Assembly: GCA_022570795.1 (NCBI GenBank)
Contig: JAKUDP010000007.1
Location: 1,488,001 to 1,552,000 of the forward strand
Direction: 5' to 3'
DNA length: 64,000 bases
DNA from: Sphaerulina vaccinii
Lineage: Eukaryota; Ascomycota; Dothideomycetes; Mycosphaerellales; Mycosphaerellaceae
Shown: piece by piece, positions 44,416-53,946 of the stretch
Layout: the number at the start of each line of letters is the position of its first letter
Position numbering within the stretch: the stretch's first letter is position 1
Notes under the pieces: model-generated
What the model saw: the letters and a program-made list of their open reading frames with translations, nothing else
Database searches by the model: none
What the model was told of the DNA's origin: nothing
Made by a program: the position numbers and the translations under genes

Positions 44416-47400
44416 ATGGCGACCATGGAGAGCCAGAGCCAGAGCCACCAGCAGCAGTATGCCTCCACTTCTTCTGCAGCGGCGGCCATTGCTACACATG
44501 CACATGCACAGGCTACTGCAGGTGCAGCCTCGCCGCCAGACAGTCCCAGTCCGCCCATTCCTCCCAGCGTGAGGACGAGCTCAAGGGGCTTTCGACGCGG
44601 TTCTGCTTCTGCTTCTGGCTATGCTGGAGGAGGAAGCAGTGGGAGTCCTTCACGCACGCCTCGCACGCCCTCACCACGACCTCGCGGCACCAGCAGGAGA
44701 AAGGGCAAACAGCCATTGCGCCCGCATCCACAGCCAACACGATACAGCCCGGACTCGCCTCAAACCTTCACCACCGCCGCCCAGGAGCAGCAGCGCCATT
44801 CGCATGGCCTGAGCTGGCACAGCACGACCCGCGACTCCGTGGTGGACAACCTGTTATCGTCCTTCGACGCCTTCGACAGCTTCGCCTTTCCACAGCAAGA
44901 CTTCGGCGGCGCTATGGCTGAGCACGACTATCGCGATGCCCCGTCAATGGTTGGCACGTTTCCAGCAAACATCAATGGCCCTCGAGCTAGGGGCCACACA
45001 CATTCATCCTCCGATTCGACCTATGGACGTCAGCTGGACTCACCTGGTAATCAATCTTTCCAAACTGCCAAAGGTCGGCGCAGTAACAGCAACTCCATCT
45101 CAGGAATGGGGCCCAACCTGTCTGCGCGCCTGTATCCCAATGGCAGCATCATTGGTCGCCAGAGTGCAGATACGCAGCGGACAGTAAACGACAAGAGCAG
45201 TGTATTTGGCGCGAGAAGCAATGGTGGGCCGAGCAATGGCTATGCCAATGGTGCAATGCTTGATGCAAGTATCATTCCAGCGTGGCATGGTGAACGGTCA
45301 ACGAGCATGGAGCACATACAGTCGGAGTTGGACGAGCCTTCCGTGCTCACACGCGGACGACCAGTGCCTTCTGTACACAGCAGATATGAATCAAGGGAAA
45401 ACTCCGACGCCGATGCAGCACCCGAGCCTGTCATTGCAGCAGGACCACGAAAACAGCAGAATCCTGGTGCGACAGGTCCAGTATATGTCAATGCTGCAAA
45501 TCCCAAGGCTCAAAGGCCAAGCCAGTTGCGCAAGACGACCACACAAGACAACTTGCGCGCGAAAGCTGTACAGGCGCCAAGCCCTATACCGCCAGAAGTT
45601 AGGACGCAAGCGGCCGACTTCGTCAGAACTGAAACGATGCGTGGTGGAGTCACGGGCCCGTCTCCGCCATCCGCGCCAAACAGTATAGCACCGAGCCCTG
45701 AGATAAATATGAGAAGGAGGGACCCTTCACCTCCGCGCGAAAAGCAAGGCTTTTTCAAGCGTGTATTTGGTGGCAGTTCACGCGTGGTCTCCACGCCTGA
45801 TCAACGACCAAGTTCAAAACAAGTTCCTCAGAACAATCGACAGGATGCACCAGTCCGGTCTATATCCCAAACATCGGCATCCACCCCACAGCCCAACGGA
45901 GACTCGCAGCAAACATCATCTACCAACATGCCTTCATCGACTCAAACGCTCAACAAGAAGCCTTCTTCATTCTTCAGGCGGCGCAAGAAGTCGACATCAG
46001 AACCATTCCCATTCCCACCACCACCAATCCCAGTGGCCTCCGATGCTAGTGTAAACAAGGCTGCTCTGCCCAGCCCATCTATCAGTAGTTTACGTCAAGT
46101 CATGGACCCTTACTTGTCTCAAGAAAATCGTGAACCAAATGGTGCGTCCAAACTGAAAGACGACACATCAGTATCTCGGCCCGCCACGAGTGATACCAAG
46201 ACTGAAGATTCGGAGGATCCTGACCTTTTCCATACTGGATACACACCTCCACTCGATGCATCACTTAACGAATTACGCAATCCCATCTCCGGAGAGCAGG
46301 GAAGCCCAAGCGGGAAGCTAAAGATCAAGAAGCGCAAGCCGGATGCCCTTGTTACAACCAATAACCAGGGTCTTGGTGATGAACGAGATCCTAGCAGGGA
46401 CACTCCACGGGCGACACTATACGATCGGAGCAACGACATAGCCATAGTATCACCAATTACCGACATGCACCCTGATATTGCATATGATCACGATGAACAT
46501 ACATCACATAGCAGACGACCCAGCACTGGTGACGGTATCATTGGACGCAAGCAGAGCAGTCTTCTCGAGCCCAGTTCAGATATGAGAGACTTTAGTGCAG
46601 GCACCAACGTTAATTTGAGCATGACCGAGGACTGGTATGTCAAACCGCATGCAATGCCAGATAGGCCGCCTTCCAAGACATCGGATCGACTGGTACTGCG
46701 GCCGACGCCTTCTGAGGAGCAACTTGGTCGGGACAGCGATCTCTCCACAATCGAAGGCTCGACCGTATCTCCAGCATTCACATCAGACGGCTCAGCTCCA
46801 GGTTCGGCTGCCACGCCGCCTGTTGAGCTCGAAGATACTGCATTCTCTTCAAGTCTGCTGTTACCGACTCTGGCGCTTAACAGTGATAGTGTATCACACA
46901 AGTCTAGCGATCCTACAATCATGCGGGCACCTTCTCCATTCATAGATGAGAACGCCGAGTATAGGGAACGCGCGCGGAAGATCTATGAGGGCGACGAGGA
47001 AGATGTGACGAAGAACGATGCTGCATCATGGCTTGGTGAGCGTAACACTCTCAGTACCAAGACCCTTTCAGCATACATGCACCTTTTCGACTTCTCCGGA
47101 CTGAATGCACTTGCAGCACTTCGGCTGCTGTGTTCCAAACTTGTCCTGCGTGGTGAGACACAGCAGTTCGACCGCATCATCACTGCTCTGTCCGCTCGAT
47201 GGTGCGAGTGCAATCCCACCCACGGTTTCAAAGCTCAGGATGTCATTCATACCATATTCTATTCGATCATTCTTCTCAACACAGATCTCCACCTTGCAGA
47301 TATCGAGGAGAGAATGTCGAGGAGCGCTTATGTCAAGAACACCCTGCCGACTATCAAGCGTGTTGTACAGGATGCGGCACCAGATGCCTTTCCTGGGACG

Positions 47401-49392
47401 CTGAAACCAACACCTACATCACTGCGGCCGACTATGCCATGGGCCACCACGAATTCGTTCGAGACCAGCTCGACTTCACCAACGACATCGCCGATGGCTC
47501 CGTCTACCCTAGCAGATCGTGGTGACTCAAGTCCAGTGGAGGGACCGTCGCCCGTCACGAATGTGAACAGCAAGCGACTATCGATCAGACCTTCTGCCTT
47601 GCGCAACGACTCTGACACCGTGAATCCGGAAACTGCAGTCAACGGGGTCTCAAACGCGCTAGTGCACTATCCATGGACCGGCAGTATGCGAGGCTGGGAA
47701 GTTGAAGTCGAGATGGTCCTGAAGACCTTCTACACGTCCATCCAGAAAGAGCCACTTCCACTTCATGGCGTGTCCGCGCACGATATTATGGGCAACCGCA
47801 ACCTTTCAGTTGTTGATCTGAGCAGCACTCTTAGGCGCTCAGGCTCTATCGTGAGCAAGGCGCCATCTGATGCGATCTCGTCCATGTCCTACAGATCCAA
47901 TTCGAAGGACTTCAGGTCTGCAATGAGATGGCCTGGCCGAAATAGCCGATCACGACCAAAGATCTATCCAGCCAGCACCCTTGGATCGTCGCGCACGAGT
48001 TTTGATGATGGAAGCGGCTTCTGGTCACCAGCGCAGAGCAGCAAGTACTCGTTCAACAAGACTTTGACGTCAGCATCGGTCGGCAGTTTCTCAAATCTGT
48101 CAGCCATGACTGATTTCAAGCACTCAATTGGCTTCGCGAATGCATTGTCGTCTGCCATCATTCGTGAGGAGACCAGCGGAGGCGATTCTGAATCGTTCTC
48201 ACAAGCTGGAGGTCTGCTCGAAGATGAAAGTCTTGCGCTTGAAGGAGCGCCATGGGCGAAGGAAGGTCTCCTCAAGCACAAGCATCACCTGGATGCACCA
48301 GACCGGAAGTCCAAGGAGCGCAACTGGAACGACTGTTTCGCTGTCATTAGCAAAGGCAAGCTGACTCTATTTGCGTTCGGGACGTCAACGAAGTCTCAAT
48401 CGATGGGCAGGAAAGCACCGTTTGGTCGATCTGGTAAGGCAGCAAGCGTGACAGGTGCAAGAGTTGGTGGTGGAGATTGGATGGAGAATGCAGAGACCCT
48501 CGATACTTTCATCCTGCGACAGACGATTGCATCGACTCTTCCACCACCCGGTTATAGTAAGGCACGACCACATGTCTGGGCGCTGAGCCTGCCTAACGGT
48601 GCAGTGCATCTATTCCAGGTTGGCACGCCTGAGATTGCGACAGAGTTCATGACGACTGCGAACTACTGGTCGGCGCGATTGAGTAAAGAGCCGCTAATTG
48701 GCGGTGTTTCCAACATCGAATACGGCTGGTCCGATCAAATTGTCAACCCGGCGCTGGTGGATCGTCCAGAACTTTTCAGTTCACCGCCCTCGTCAATGGC
48801 AACGAGAGGCCACGCCCACAGCATATCGACAGACCGCGGACATCGGCCCAGCCTTCAATCTTCACTTCGTTCCAGCTTTGATCAGGGATTCGGCAGCAAC
48901 AAGACCAAGATGCCAGCAGACAAAGCCATGATTCACGAGTGGCATCCACCTACTCAGTCAATGACGGCCAGTCAGCTGATGGAGGTGGACCAGCTGAAGC
49001 AGCTTACTGCATATGTGCAGAATTCAGAGGAAGAGCTTGAGAAGCACAACGAGCTTAAGCATGCGATCGAACTTGCAGTAAGTCGCACTCCATATCATCA
49101 TTTGATCTCAATAACTGACGCATCACAGTACTCGCCTCGCCATCCGAACCATAACAAGGCGATGGCCAATTGGCAGCGCAAGTCCGATTACTTGCTTCGC
49201 GAGATTGTCAAATTCCGTACCTACATGGACAGTTTGTCTGCGGCTCAAAAGGCGAAGGAGGCCTTCTACGCCAAGAAAGCAGAGGGTCGACAGTCGCCCA
49301 CGAATCCCAGAGATGACGACGTACACGAACTTCCTGGAATCGATGACATGATGGGAACAATCACTCCGAGAGGTATACACACTTCAGGTTAG
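44416..49392 (+). CDS. Sec7-PH Arf guanine-nucleotide exchange factor (EFA6/Yel1-like)
   Basis: Activates an Arf-type GTPase at the plasma membrane or endosomes, as yeast Yel1 does for Arf3 and animal EFA6/PSD for Arf6 (family knowledge). The ATG at 44416 is followed nine bases later by another in better context (ACCATGG). Residues 1-840 are disordered and Ser/Pro-rich. The Sec7 domain spans about 846-980: LRGETQQFDR carries the catalytic glutamic finger (about Glu914), and HTIFYSIILLNTDLHLADI is motif 2. The PH domain spans about 1283-1425 (EGLLKHKHHLD... NWNDCFAVISKGKLTLFAFG ... WALSLPNGAVHLFQ). A helical coiled-coil-like tail follows. A 51 bp intron (49078-49128, GTAAGT, CTGAC, CACAG) has no stop and is a multiple of three; removing it gives 1641 residues. 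Confidence 0.92.
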   Translation: MATMESQSQSHQQQYASTSSAAAAIATHAHAQATAGAASPPDSPSPPIPPSVRTSSRGFRRGSASASGYAGGGSSGSPSRTPRTPSPRPRGTSRRKGKQPLRPHPQPTRYSPDSPQTFTTAAQEQQRHSHGLSWHSTTRDSVVDNLLSSFDAFDSFAFPQQDFGGAMAEHDYRDAPSMVGTFPANINGPRARGHTHSSSDSTYGRQLDSPGNQSFQTAKGRRSNSNSISGMGPNLSARLYPNGSIIGRQSADTQRTVNDKSSVFGARSNGGPSNGYANGAMLDASIIPAWHGERSTSMEHIQSELDEPSVLTRGRPVPSVHSRYESRENSDADAAPEPVIAAGPRKQQNPGATGPVYVNAANPKAQRPSQLRKTTTQDNLRAKAVQAPSPIPPEVRTQAADFVRTETMRGGVTGPSPPSAPNSIAPSPEINMRRRDPSPPREKQGFFKRVFGGSSRVVSTPDQRPSSKQVPQNNRQDAPVRSISQTSASTPQPNGDSQQTSSTNMPSSTQTLNKKPSSFFRRRKKSTSEPFPFPPPPIPVASDASVNKAALPSPSISSLRQVMDPYLSQENREPNGASKLKDDTSVSRPATSDTKTEDSEDPDLFHTGYTPPLDASLNELRNPISGEQGSPSGKLKIKKRKPDALVTTNNQGLGDERDPSRDTPRATLYDRSNDIAIVSPITDMHPDIAYDHDEHTSHSRRPSTGDGIIGRKQSSLLEPSSDMRDFSAGTNVNLSMTEDWYVKPHAMPDRPPSKTSDRLVLRPTPSEEQLGRDSDLSTIEGSTVSPAFTSDGSAPGSAATPPVELEDTAFSSSLLLPTLALNSDSVSHKSSDPTIMRAPSPFIDENAEYRERARKIYEGDEEDVTKNDAASWLGERNTLSTKTLSAYMHLFDFSGLNALAALRLLCSKLVLRGETQQFDRIITALSARWCECNPTHGFKAQDVIHTIFYSIILLNTDLHLADIEERMSRSAYVKNTLPTIKRVVQDAAPDAFPGTLKPTPTSLRPTMPWATTNSFETSSTSPTTSPMAPSTLADRGDSSPVEGPSPVTNVNSKRLSIRPSALRNDSDTVNPETAVNGVSNALVHYPWTGSMRGWEVEVEMVLKTFYTSIQKEPLPLHGVSAHDIMGNRNLSVVDLSSTLRRSGSIVSKAPSDAISSMSYRSNSKDFRSAMRWPGRNSRSRPKIYPASTLGSSRTSFDDGSGFWSPAQSSKYSFNKTLTSASVGSFSNLSAMTDFKHSIGFANALSSAIIREETSGGDSESFSQAGGLLEDESLALEGAPWAKEGLLKHKHHLDAPDRKSKERNWNDCFAVISKGKLTLFAFGTSTKSQSMGRKAPFGRSGKAASVTGARVGGGDWMENAETLDTFILRQTIASTLPPPGYSKARPHVWALSLPNGAVHLFQVGTPEIATEFMTTANYWSARLSKEPLIGGVSNIEYGWSDQIVNPALVDRPELFSSPPSSMATRGHAHSISTDRGHRPSLQSSLRSSFDQGFGSNKTKMPADKAMIHEWHPPTQSMTASQLMEVDQLKQLTAYVQNSEEELEKHNELKHAIELAVSRTPYHHLISITDASQYSPRHPNHNKAMANWQRKSDYLLREIVKFRTYMDSLSAAQKAKEAFYAKKAEGRQSPTNPRDDDVHELPGIDDMMGTITPRGIHTSG
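49078..49128 (+). other. In-frame, stop-free intron in the Sec7-PH gene
   Basis: GTAAGT donor at 49078, CTGAC branch site near 49115 and CACAG acceptor ending at 49128. It lies in phase 0 and is 51 bp long with no stop codon, so both spliced and retained forms stay in frame. Splicing joins AIELA to YSPRHPNHNKA; retention would insert 17 residues into the helical tail. Confidence 0.75.
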
Positions 49393-49895
49393 AAGCGTTG
49401 GAGATGGTCGGAAACCTCGATCGGAAGTGATTTTGTTGTAGAGCGTGAACGCCTGTTGAGGCGGAGATCCCTTGGGGGTTTATTCTTGTATGAGTAGGAG
49501 ATACAGCTTCTTTTGGCGCCATACACGACAGAGAATGGTGTATTGTTATGAATAGCGAGGCGTCCGAGTTGGAAACGATGATGCGTTGAGATATACCAGA
49601 TACCATAACGTGAGAGAGGACATTAGATCAGAATTAATCAGAAATCAGTACGAATACCCAGTGCAACATTACAGTGTCTCGGAGAGAGTGACATGCATTA
49701 CCATTGTCCTCGCTCGCCTCACTGCTGACAGGGTGTGGTTCGTTGTGCATGTGCGAATCTTCATTGGATCATTTGACCCCGCCAGCACACGCTGCCTAGA
49801 CTTCGAAGGAGCTTCCCACTTCAACAACCACCTCACTTCAACAACACTCGAATCATCAACAACCTAATGCGCCGACAACCACGCGAACTTGCAAG
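49393..49895. other. Intergenic stretch, about 500 bp
   Basis: 3' flank of the Sec7-PH gene and promoter of the next gene on the same strand. C/A-rich leader sequence precedes 49896. No further feature seen. Confidence 0.6.
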
Positions 49896-50873
49896 ATGAT
49901 ACTGGGACCTTACAGGAATCCTCCATACCGCAATCCATCTACTCCGAAGACGTCACTCAGCCCACCCCCAAACGGCAACAACCATAACATTCGCCAATCA
50001 TCACCAAAGCGGAAGTTGCAAGAAGACGGCTCACCAACCGGACAGACACTTCAGATCGACACAGCACGAATATGCGATGAGAGCCCGCTTGTACATCCTG
50101 ATAGTCCCAGAAGTCATGTCGCGAATCGCCTCAAGGATCTCGCTATCAGGCAAGCTCAACCAGCAGCGGCTTACGAAGTGCCAAGCAGTTCGCAATCACC
50201 TCGCAAAAAGCTGAAGCGCAATCCTCACATACGCGACCTGCGAGGAAATGTTCAATCTCGTCAATTAGCTGAGACGCCTCGACAACCTCGACCGCTGGAG
50301 ATTCCGGATAGTGTTAGTGACAACTCGACGCTTCTCCTAGAGATCCAAGAAACCCCGGCTGTCGATGATGCTTATGCACGCTTACCCTCAACACCACTCC
50401 ACGGAGACGGCGTCAACGAAGCCTTCGACATGATCATGTCCGATCTGAAAGAACAAGAACCTCAGAAATCAAGTCCAACAAGGAATAAAAGGATGTTATC
50501 TCCGCCACCTCCGCAGTCTGATGACCCTTTCATACCTTCTCCAGGTGACGGAGACCTCTCTTCTTTAACATGGCAAGACTCCGAGATCACAGGCCACGAA
50601 ATCAACTCGCCAGATGACGATGGCGAGGGGATCAATGGAATTGGCTTTCGACCTACAGCTGCGATTGCGTATGCGAGGAGTCAGAAACGGCGACAGCAAG
50701 TTGAAGGGTGGAAAGCTAGAGAGGCGAGAGAGGCGAGGCAGAGAAGGATGGATAATCGGAGACGGAGGCCACCGAGTCATAGTAGAGGTTCGAGCGGAAA
50801 TGTGGATGGTGCTAGTGATGGTGTACTGAGTGATGAGGGAAGTGGGAGGAGGACTGTGAGGTTTGCTGCGTGA
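49896..50873 (+). CDS. Hypothetical disordered protein
   Basis: A 325-residue single-exon frame from a clear ATG. I do not recognise a domain. It is rich in Pro, Ser, Arg and Asp, with basic clusters (SPRKKLKRNP near 108, and KRRQQ...REARQRRMDNRRRRP in the last 70 residues) that could act as nuclear localisation or nucleic-acid contacts. SP/TP sites occur throughout. A more ordered C-terminal stretch reads GFRPTAAIAYARSQKRRQQVEGWK and could be a short conserved helix. The end, GRRTVRFAA, is basic and resembles a PP1-docking RVxF-like motif (TVRFAA), which is only suggestive. It is followed by 165 bp and then the convergent Mtf1-like gene. Confidence 0.8.
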   Translation: MILGPYRNPPYRNPSTPKTSLSPPPNGNNHNIRQSSPKRKLQEDGSPTGQTLQIDTARICDESPLVHPDSPRSHVANRLKDLAIRQAQPAAAYEVPSSSQSPRKKLKRNPHIRDLRGNVQSRQLAETPRQPRPLEIPDSVSDNSTLLLEIQETPAVDDAYARLPSTPLHGDGVNEAFDMIMSDLKEQEPQKSSPTRNKRMLSPPPPQSDDPFIPSPGDGDLSSLTWQDSEITGHEINSPDDDGEGINGIGFRPTAAIAYARSQKRRQQVEGWKAREAREARQRRMDNRRRRPPSHSRGSSGNVDGASDGVLSDEGSGRRTVRFAA

Positions 50874-51038
50874 GATGGATGATGACATATGGGATGAGTT
50901 TATGATGTGAATGAATCAAAGGAAGTGAGATATGGCATGCATGATAGATATCAAGCGGCATAGCAGGCCGATGACACTGGAGAGAAATGTCTCTTTTCTG
51001 ATATGTGTTACAGTTTTATACAAAAGATGGCTGGCCGT

Positions 51039-53605
51039 CTAATCCACTCCTTCACCATCATCTACAGCAGTAACAGCTTCAGGCGTCACAGGTGCCGAAG
51101 CACCTGCCACACTATAATCACCACCTCTCGAGTTGGCCAGGAACTCCCAACCTTCTGGTCGGAATGGCCACTCAAACCAAGCTTTAGTCAAGCCCTCGAG
51201 CATTTCAGCAGTCAGATGTCGAACCTTCAAATGTCTGGGATCAAGTCTGCCTCCCTTTCTCGGATCAGTCATAGCAGGAACTTGACAGATCAAATCCGTA
51301 GACGCATTGGGCGCGATTCGATCGAGGACACTAGTGACGCTCTGCCCTTTGAACATGAACAGGAAATTCATGATATCTCTGCAAGCAGCCGCAGCTTTGC
51401 CTCGATCTGCAAGTCCCGGAACTGTCATGTCGCGATTCGTGGGCGTAAAGTCCAGTAGGTTGAGGTTGTGCTGTGGATCAAAGTCTGCGGGACTGGCTTT
51501 GAGTGGCTCGTACTGTCGTCTGTCAAGAGTCAAGAGTGGAGTGGGGCTGAAAAAGGATACCCAGTCTTCGACGAAGCGCTCGTACTCATCGATGATGGGC
51601 AGTGATTTGGCCACAATGCTGTTCTGTAGATGAATGACCCTCCTTTCCAGTTCGGTAGTATCGTGGCCTTGCTCCTCCAGAATCTTGCAATGCATCTCTA
51701 GATTGATTCCTTGCAGGGTAGCATCTGCATACAGAGCCATCCTCACGTCTGCACCTGTCAAATACGTCACTTCTGGGCGCTTAGGAGGGAGTGCCGCAAG
51801 GCGTGCCTCATTAAAGGACAATGATCCGGGTTCGATGCCTTGCTCCTTTCGAGCTCGTATCTTCAGCATAGACCGGTGTGATTTGGTTGGATTCTCCGAT
51901 ATGGCGTCTGCCAATTCCGTATACGTTAGTAGTGGATAGACCTCATCCGGCCTATATTGACCGTGACCAGATGAATTCATGCCAAAGTCTTCGAATTGTA
52001 ACTTTTCATTGTTCCAGCGTTGTTCAAGCTCAGCCAGGGCAATGTCCACTTCTTCCACAGTTTCGTAGTTGACCTCGAACGGCGACTTGCTGGCATGCTT
52101 CTGAGTAGTGCAATCGTCTCGCACCAGCCGGCGAATCTTACGTCCCGAGGGAACTTGCATGCCGTATCGGCTCATTCTGTGCGACACTTTGTCTTCGCTG
52201 GCCAGGTGAAGGCCAGTCCATCTGCCGGCAGTGCTCCACTCTGTCACCTCTATTCTCCTGGACAGCACTTTCTCGACTTCGACCACGGCTTGAACGTCCA
52301 TTGCGAGACTAATCGCAGCCTGTTTCTCGCTGTTGTGTACGGTATGCTCGGGAAGAAATATGCCCCTATCCTGCTCTGGTACCCACAGTAACATTCGCAC
52401 TGGCCCTTGGCGATGCATGAATTTGTTTTCGAGTGCAGCCAAGGAAAGCGCATCGACTGCCCATAAGGATCCGCTCTTTGCCCTGCCGTAATAGCTGAGA
52501 TCGTCACGTCGGTTAAGACTACCGATTACAAGGAGAGAGTAGTCAGTCTTCGAAAGTTTAGGATCGTCAGAGGCCAGGCGTGATCTTGGTGCGGGGCCTT
52601 GCTCGTCGAAGATTAGATTCCAGGTGTCACTGACGCTTTGTGACGAACATGGCGTTAGAGCGACATGCTTGTAAGTGGAATCGGGACCGCTCACAAGCTC
52701 ATCGATATGGTGTTGATATTGGTCTTCAGGTTCTATAAGAACATGGCACTTTGGTCTGAGGAAGTTGTGGACTTTGCGAGACCAGATGCACGATCCAGGT
52801 TGCATATCAAGTACCGTGCATCCCTTATACTTCTCCAAAGTCGGGGCGAGGTAGTCCAACACATCATCTATCTCACTGTCAGCGAGACTCTCTTTCCACG
52901 ACGGGCGGAAGTATCTAGACACTGACCCATTAGCTTCTCATCCACAACTTCCGGTGGTTTCTTCTTCGAGCCATCCCGCAGCCTGAATTCCTGAACAGAT
53001 GAAGATCCCTTTGCCTTTGGGGACTTTCTCCGTTCCGTCCGCGCTTTGGTAGATTCATTCGAAGACTTGGCAGGGTCCTTCCTTTTCAGCTCCCTCGAAT
53101 TGGGCCCATGTTCAATGGAAATACCTGTAATGCACAGGCCCGCGATATATTGCGAGTTCGTGAGATCATTATTCGCAAGCATCCTTTTTGGTTTATAATA
53201 CGATCTCTTCTTCTTCTTGGGCTTCTGCGATGTGGATCCATTTTTGATAGAAATGCCTGTAATGCACAGTCCAGCAATAGATTGCGAGTTCACAAAATCA
53301 GTCTCCGCGAGCGTCCTTTTTGGTCTAGGTTTATAATATGATTTCCTCTTCTTGGGCTTCTGCGATGTGGGTCCATATTTGACAGAGATTCCAGTAATGC
53401 ACAGGCCCGCGATGGACTGAGGAATGATGGATCCACTGCTCGTGGGTGTGTTCTTCGGTCGATAGTATGTCCTTTTGGTTTTTTGCGGCGAAATGGCTTT
53501 TTGTGGTTGTGGTCTTGGTTGAGCTTTTGGTCTTGGTGTGAAGACAGTCCTAAGTGCCAGGTCACTCGGTTTCTGGAAGGACAAAATCTGCTTGACCTTA
53601 CTCAT
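51039..53605 (-). CDS. Mtf1-like mitochondrial transcription factor / rRNA dimethyladenosine-transferase fold protein
   Basis: Probable fungal mitochondrial transcription factor B (Mtf1/TFB1M family), an inactive or active rRNA dimethylase fold that helps the mitochondrial RNA polymerase open promoters. On the minus strand, exon 1 (53605-52923) joins exon 2 (52875-51039) through a 47 bp intron (52876-52922, GTGTCT...GCTGACAG), giving 839 residues and a continuous VVDEKLMG-H-EIDDVLDYLAPTLEKYKG. The donor is weak, so the junction is provisional; without it the downstream frame has no ATG. The SAM-binding-like motif VLDMQPGSCIW is near residues 247-257, followed by VLIEPEDQY. The N-terminal 230 residues hold three repeats of about 44 residues. 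The frame is open upstream to about 53840 but only GTG starts there; the ATG at 53605 is used. It is divergent from the AMSH-type gene. Confidence 0.68.
53100..53480 (-). repeat. Three tandem coding repeats of 132-135 bp in the Mtf1-like N-terminus
   Basis: The block coding SQSIAGLCITGISIK (CCTGTAATGCACAG on the plus strand) occurs at 53124, 53256 and, with one change, 53391. The units also share a lysine-rich SQKPKKKKRSYYKP segment. The core IAGLCITGIS is identical in all three copies, while the linkers differ. Confidence 0.85.
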
Positions 53606-53946
53606 GGACGATGCAGTCGATGAAAGTCCGTGGGAGTAAGTTCGAGGTCGATGGTTTGGCTTGTGGATTGTTCTTGCCTTCAAAGTGTCGGTGATTGCTC
53701 GGGCCAGATCCGGAAGGCTCCGACGTGCATCACGTACATCTGACAACCAGGTAGCAACGATGTGCTCAACAATCACGCCTCGCTGACAGGACTCCTGAGA
53801 GAACTCATGGAGCACGGCAGCCAGGAGACGGTTTGCTGTGGCTCAGAAAGTGACCCGGACTGAGAAGCGAAATGCTTTCTGACAACGCCACGTAAACCAC
53901 ATAAACACGACAGTCAGACAGTCACTAACAAGACTCAACCTCGACT
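53606..53946. promoter_or_regulatory. Divergent promoter between Mtf1-like and AMSH-type genes
   Basis: At most 341 bp separate the two chosen start codons, so regulatory elements must lie here or inside the 5' parts. If the Mtf1-like protein starts upstream through an unseen exon, the shared region shrinks to about 110 bp. No TATA box or specific site is recognised. Confidence 0.4.
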
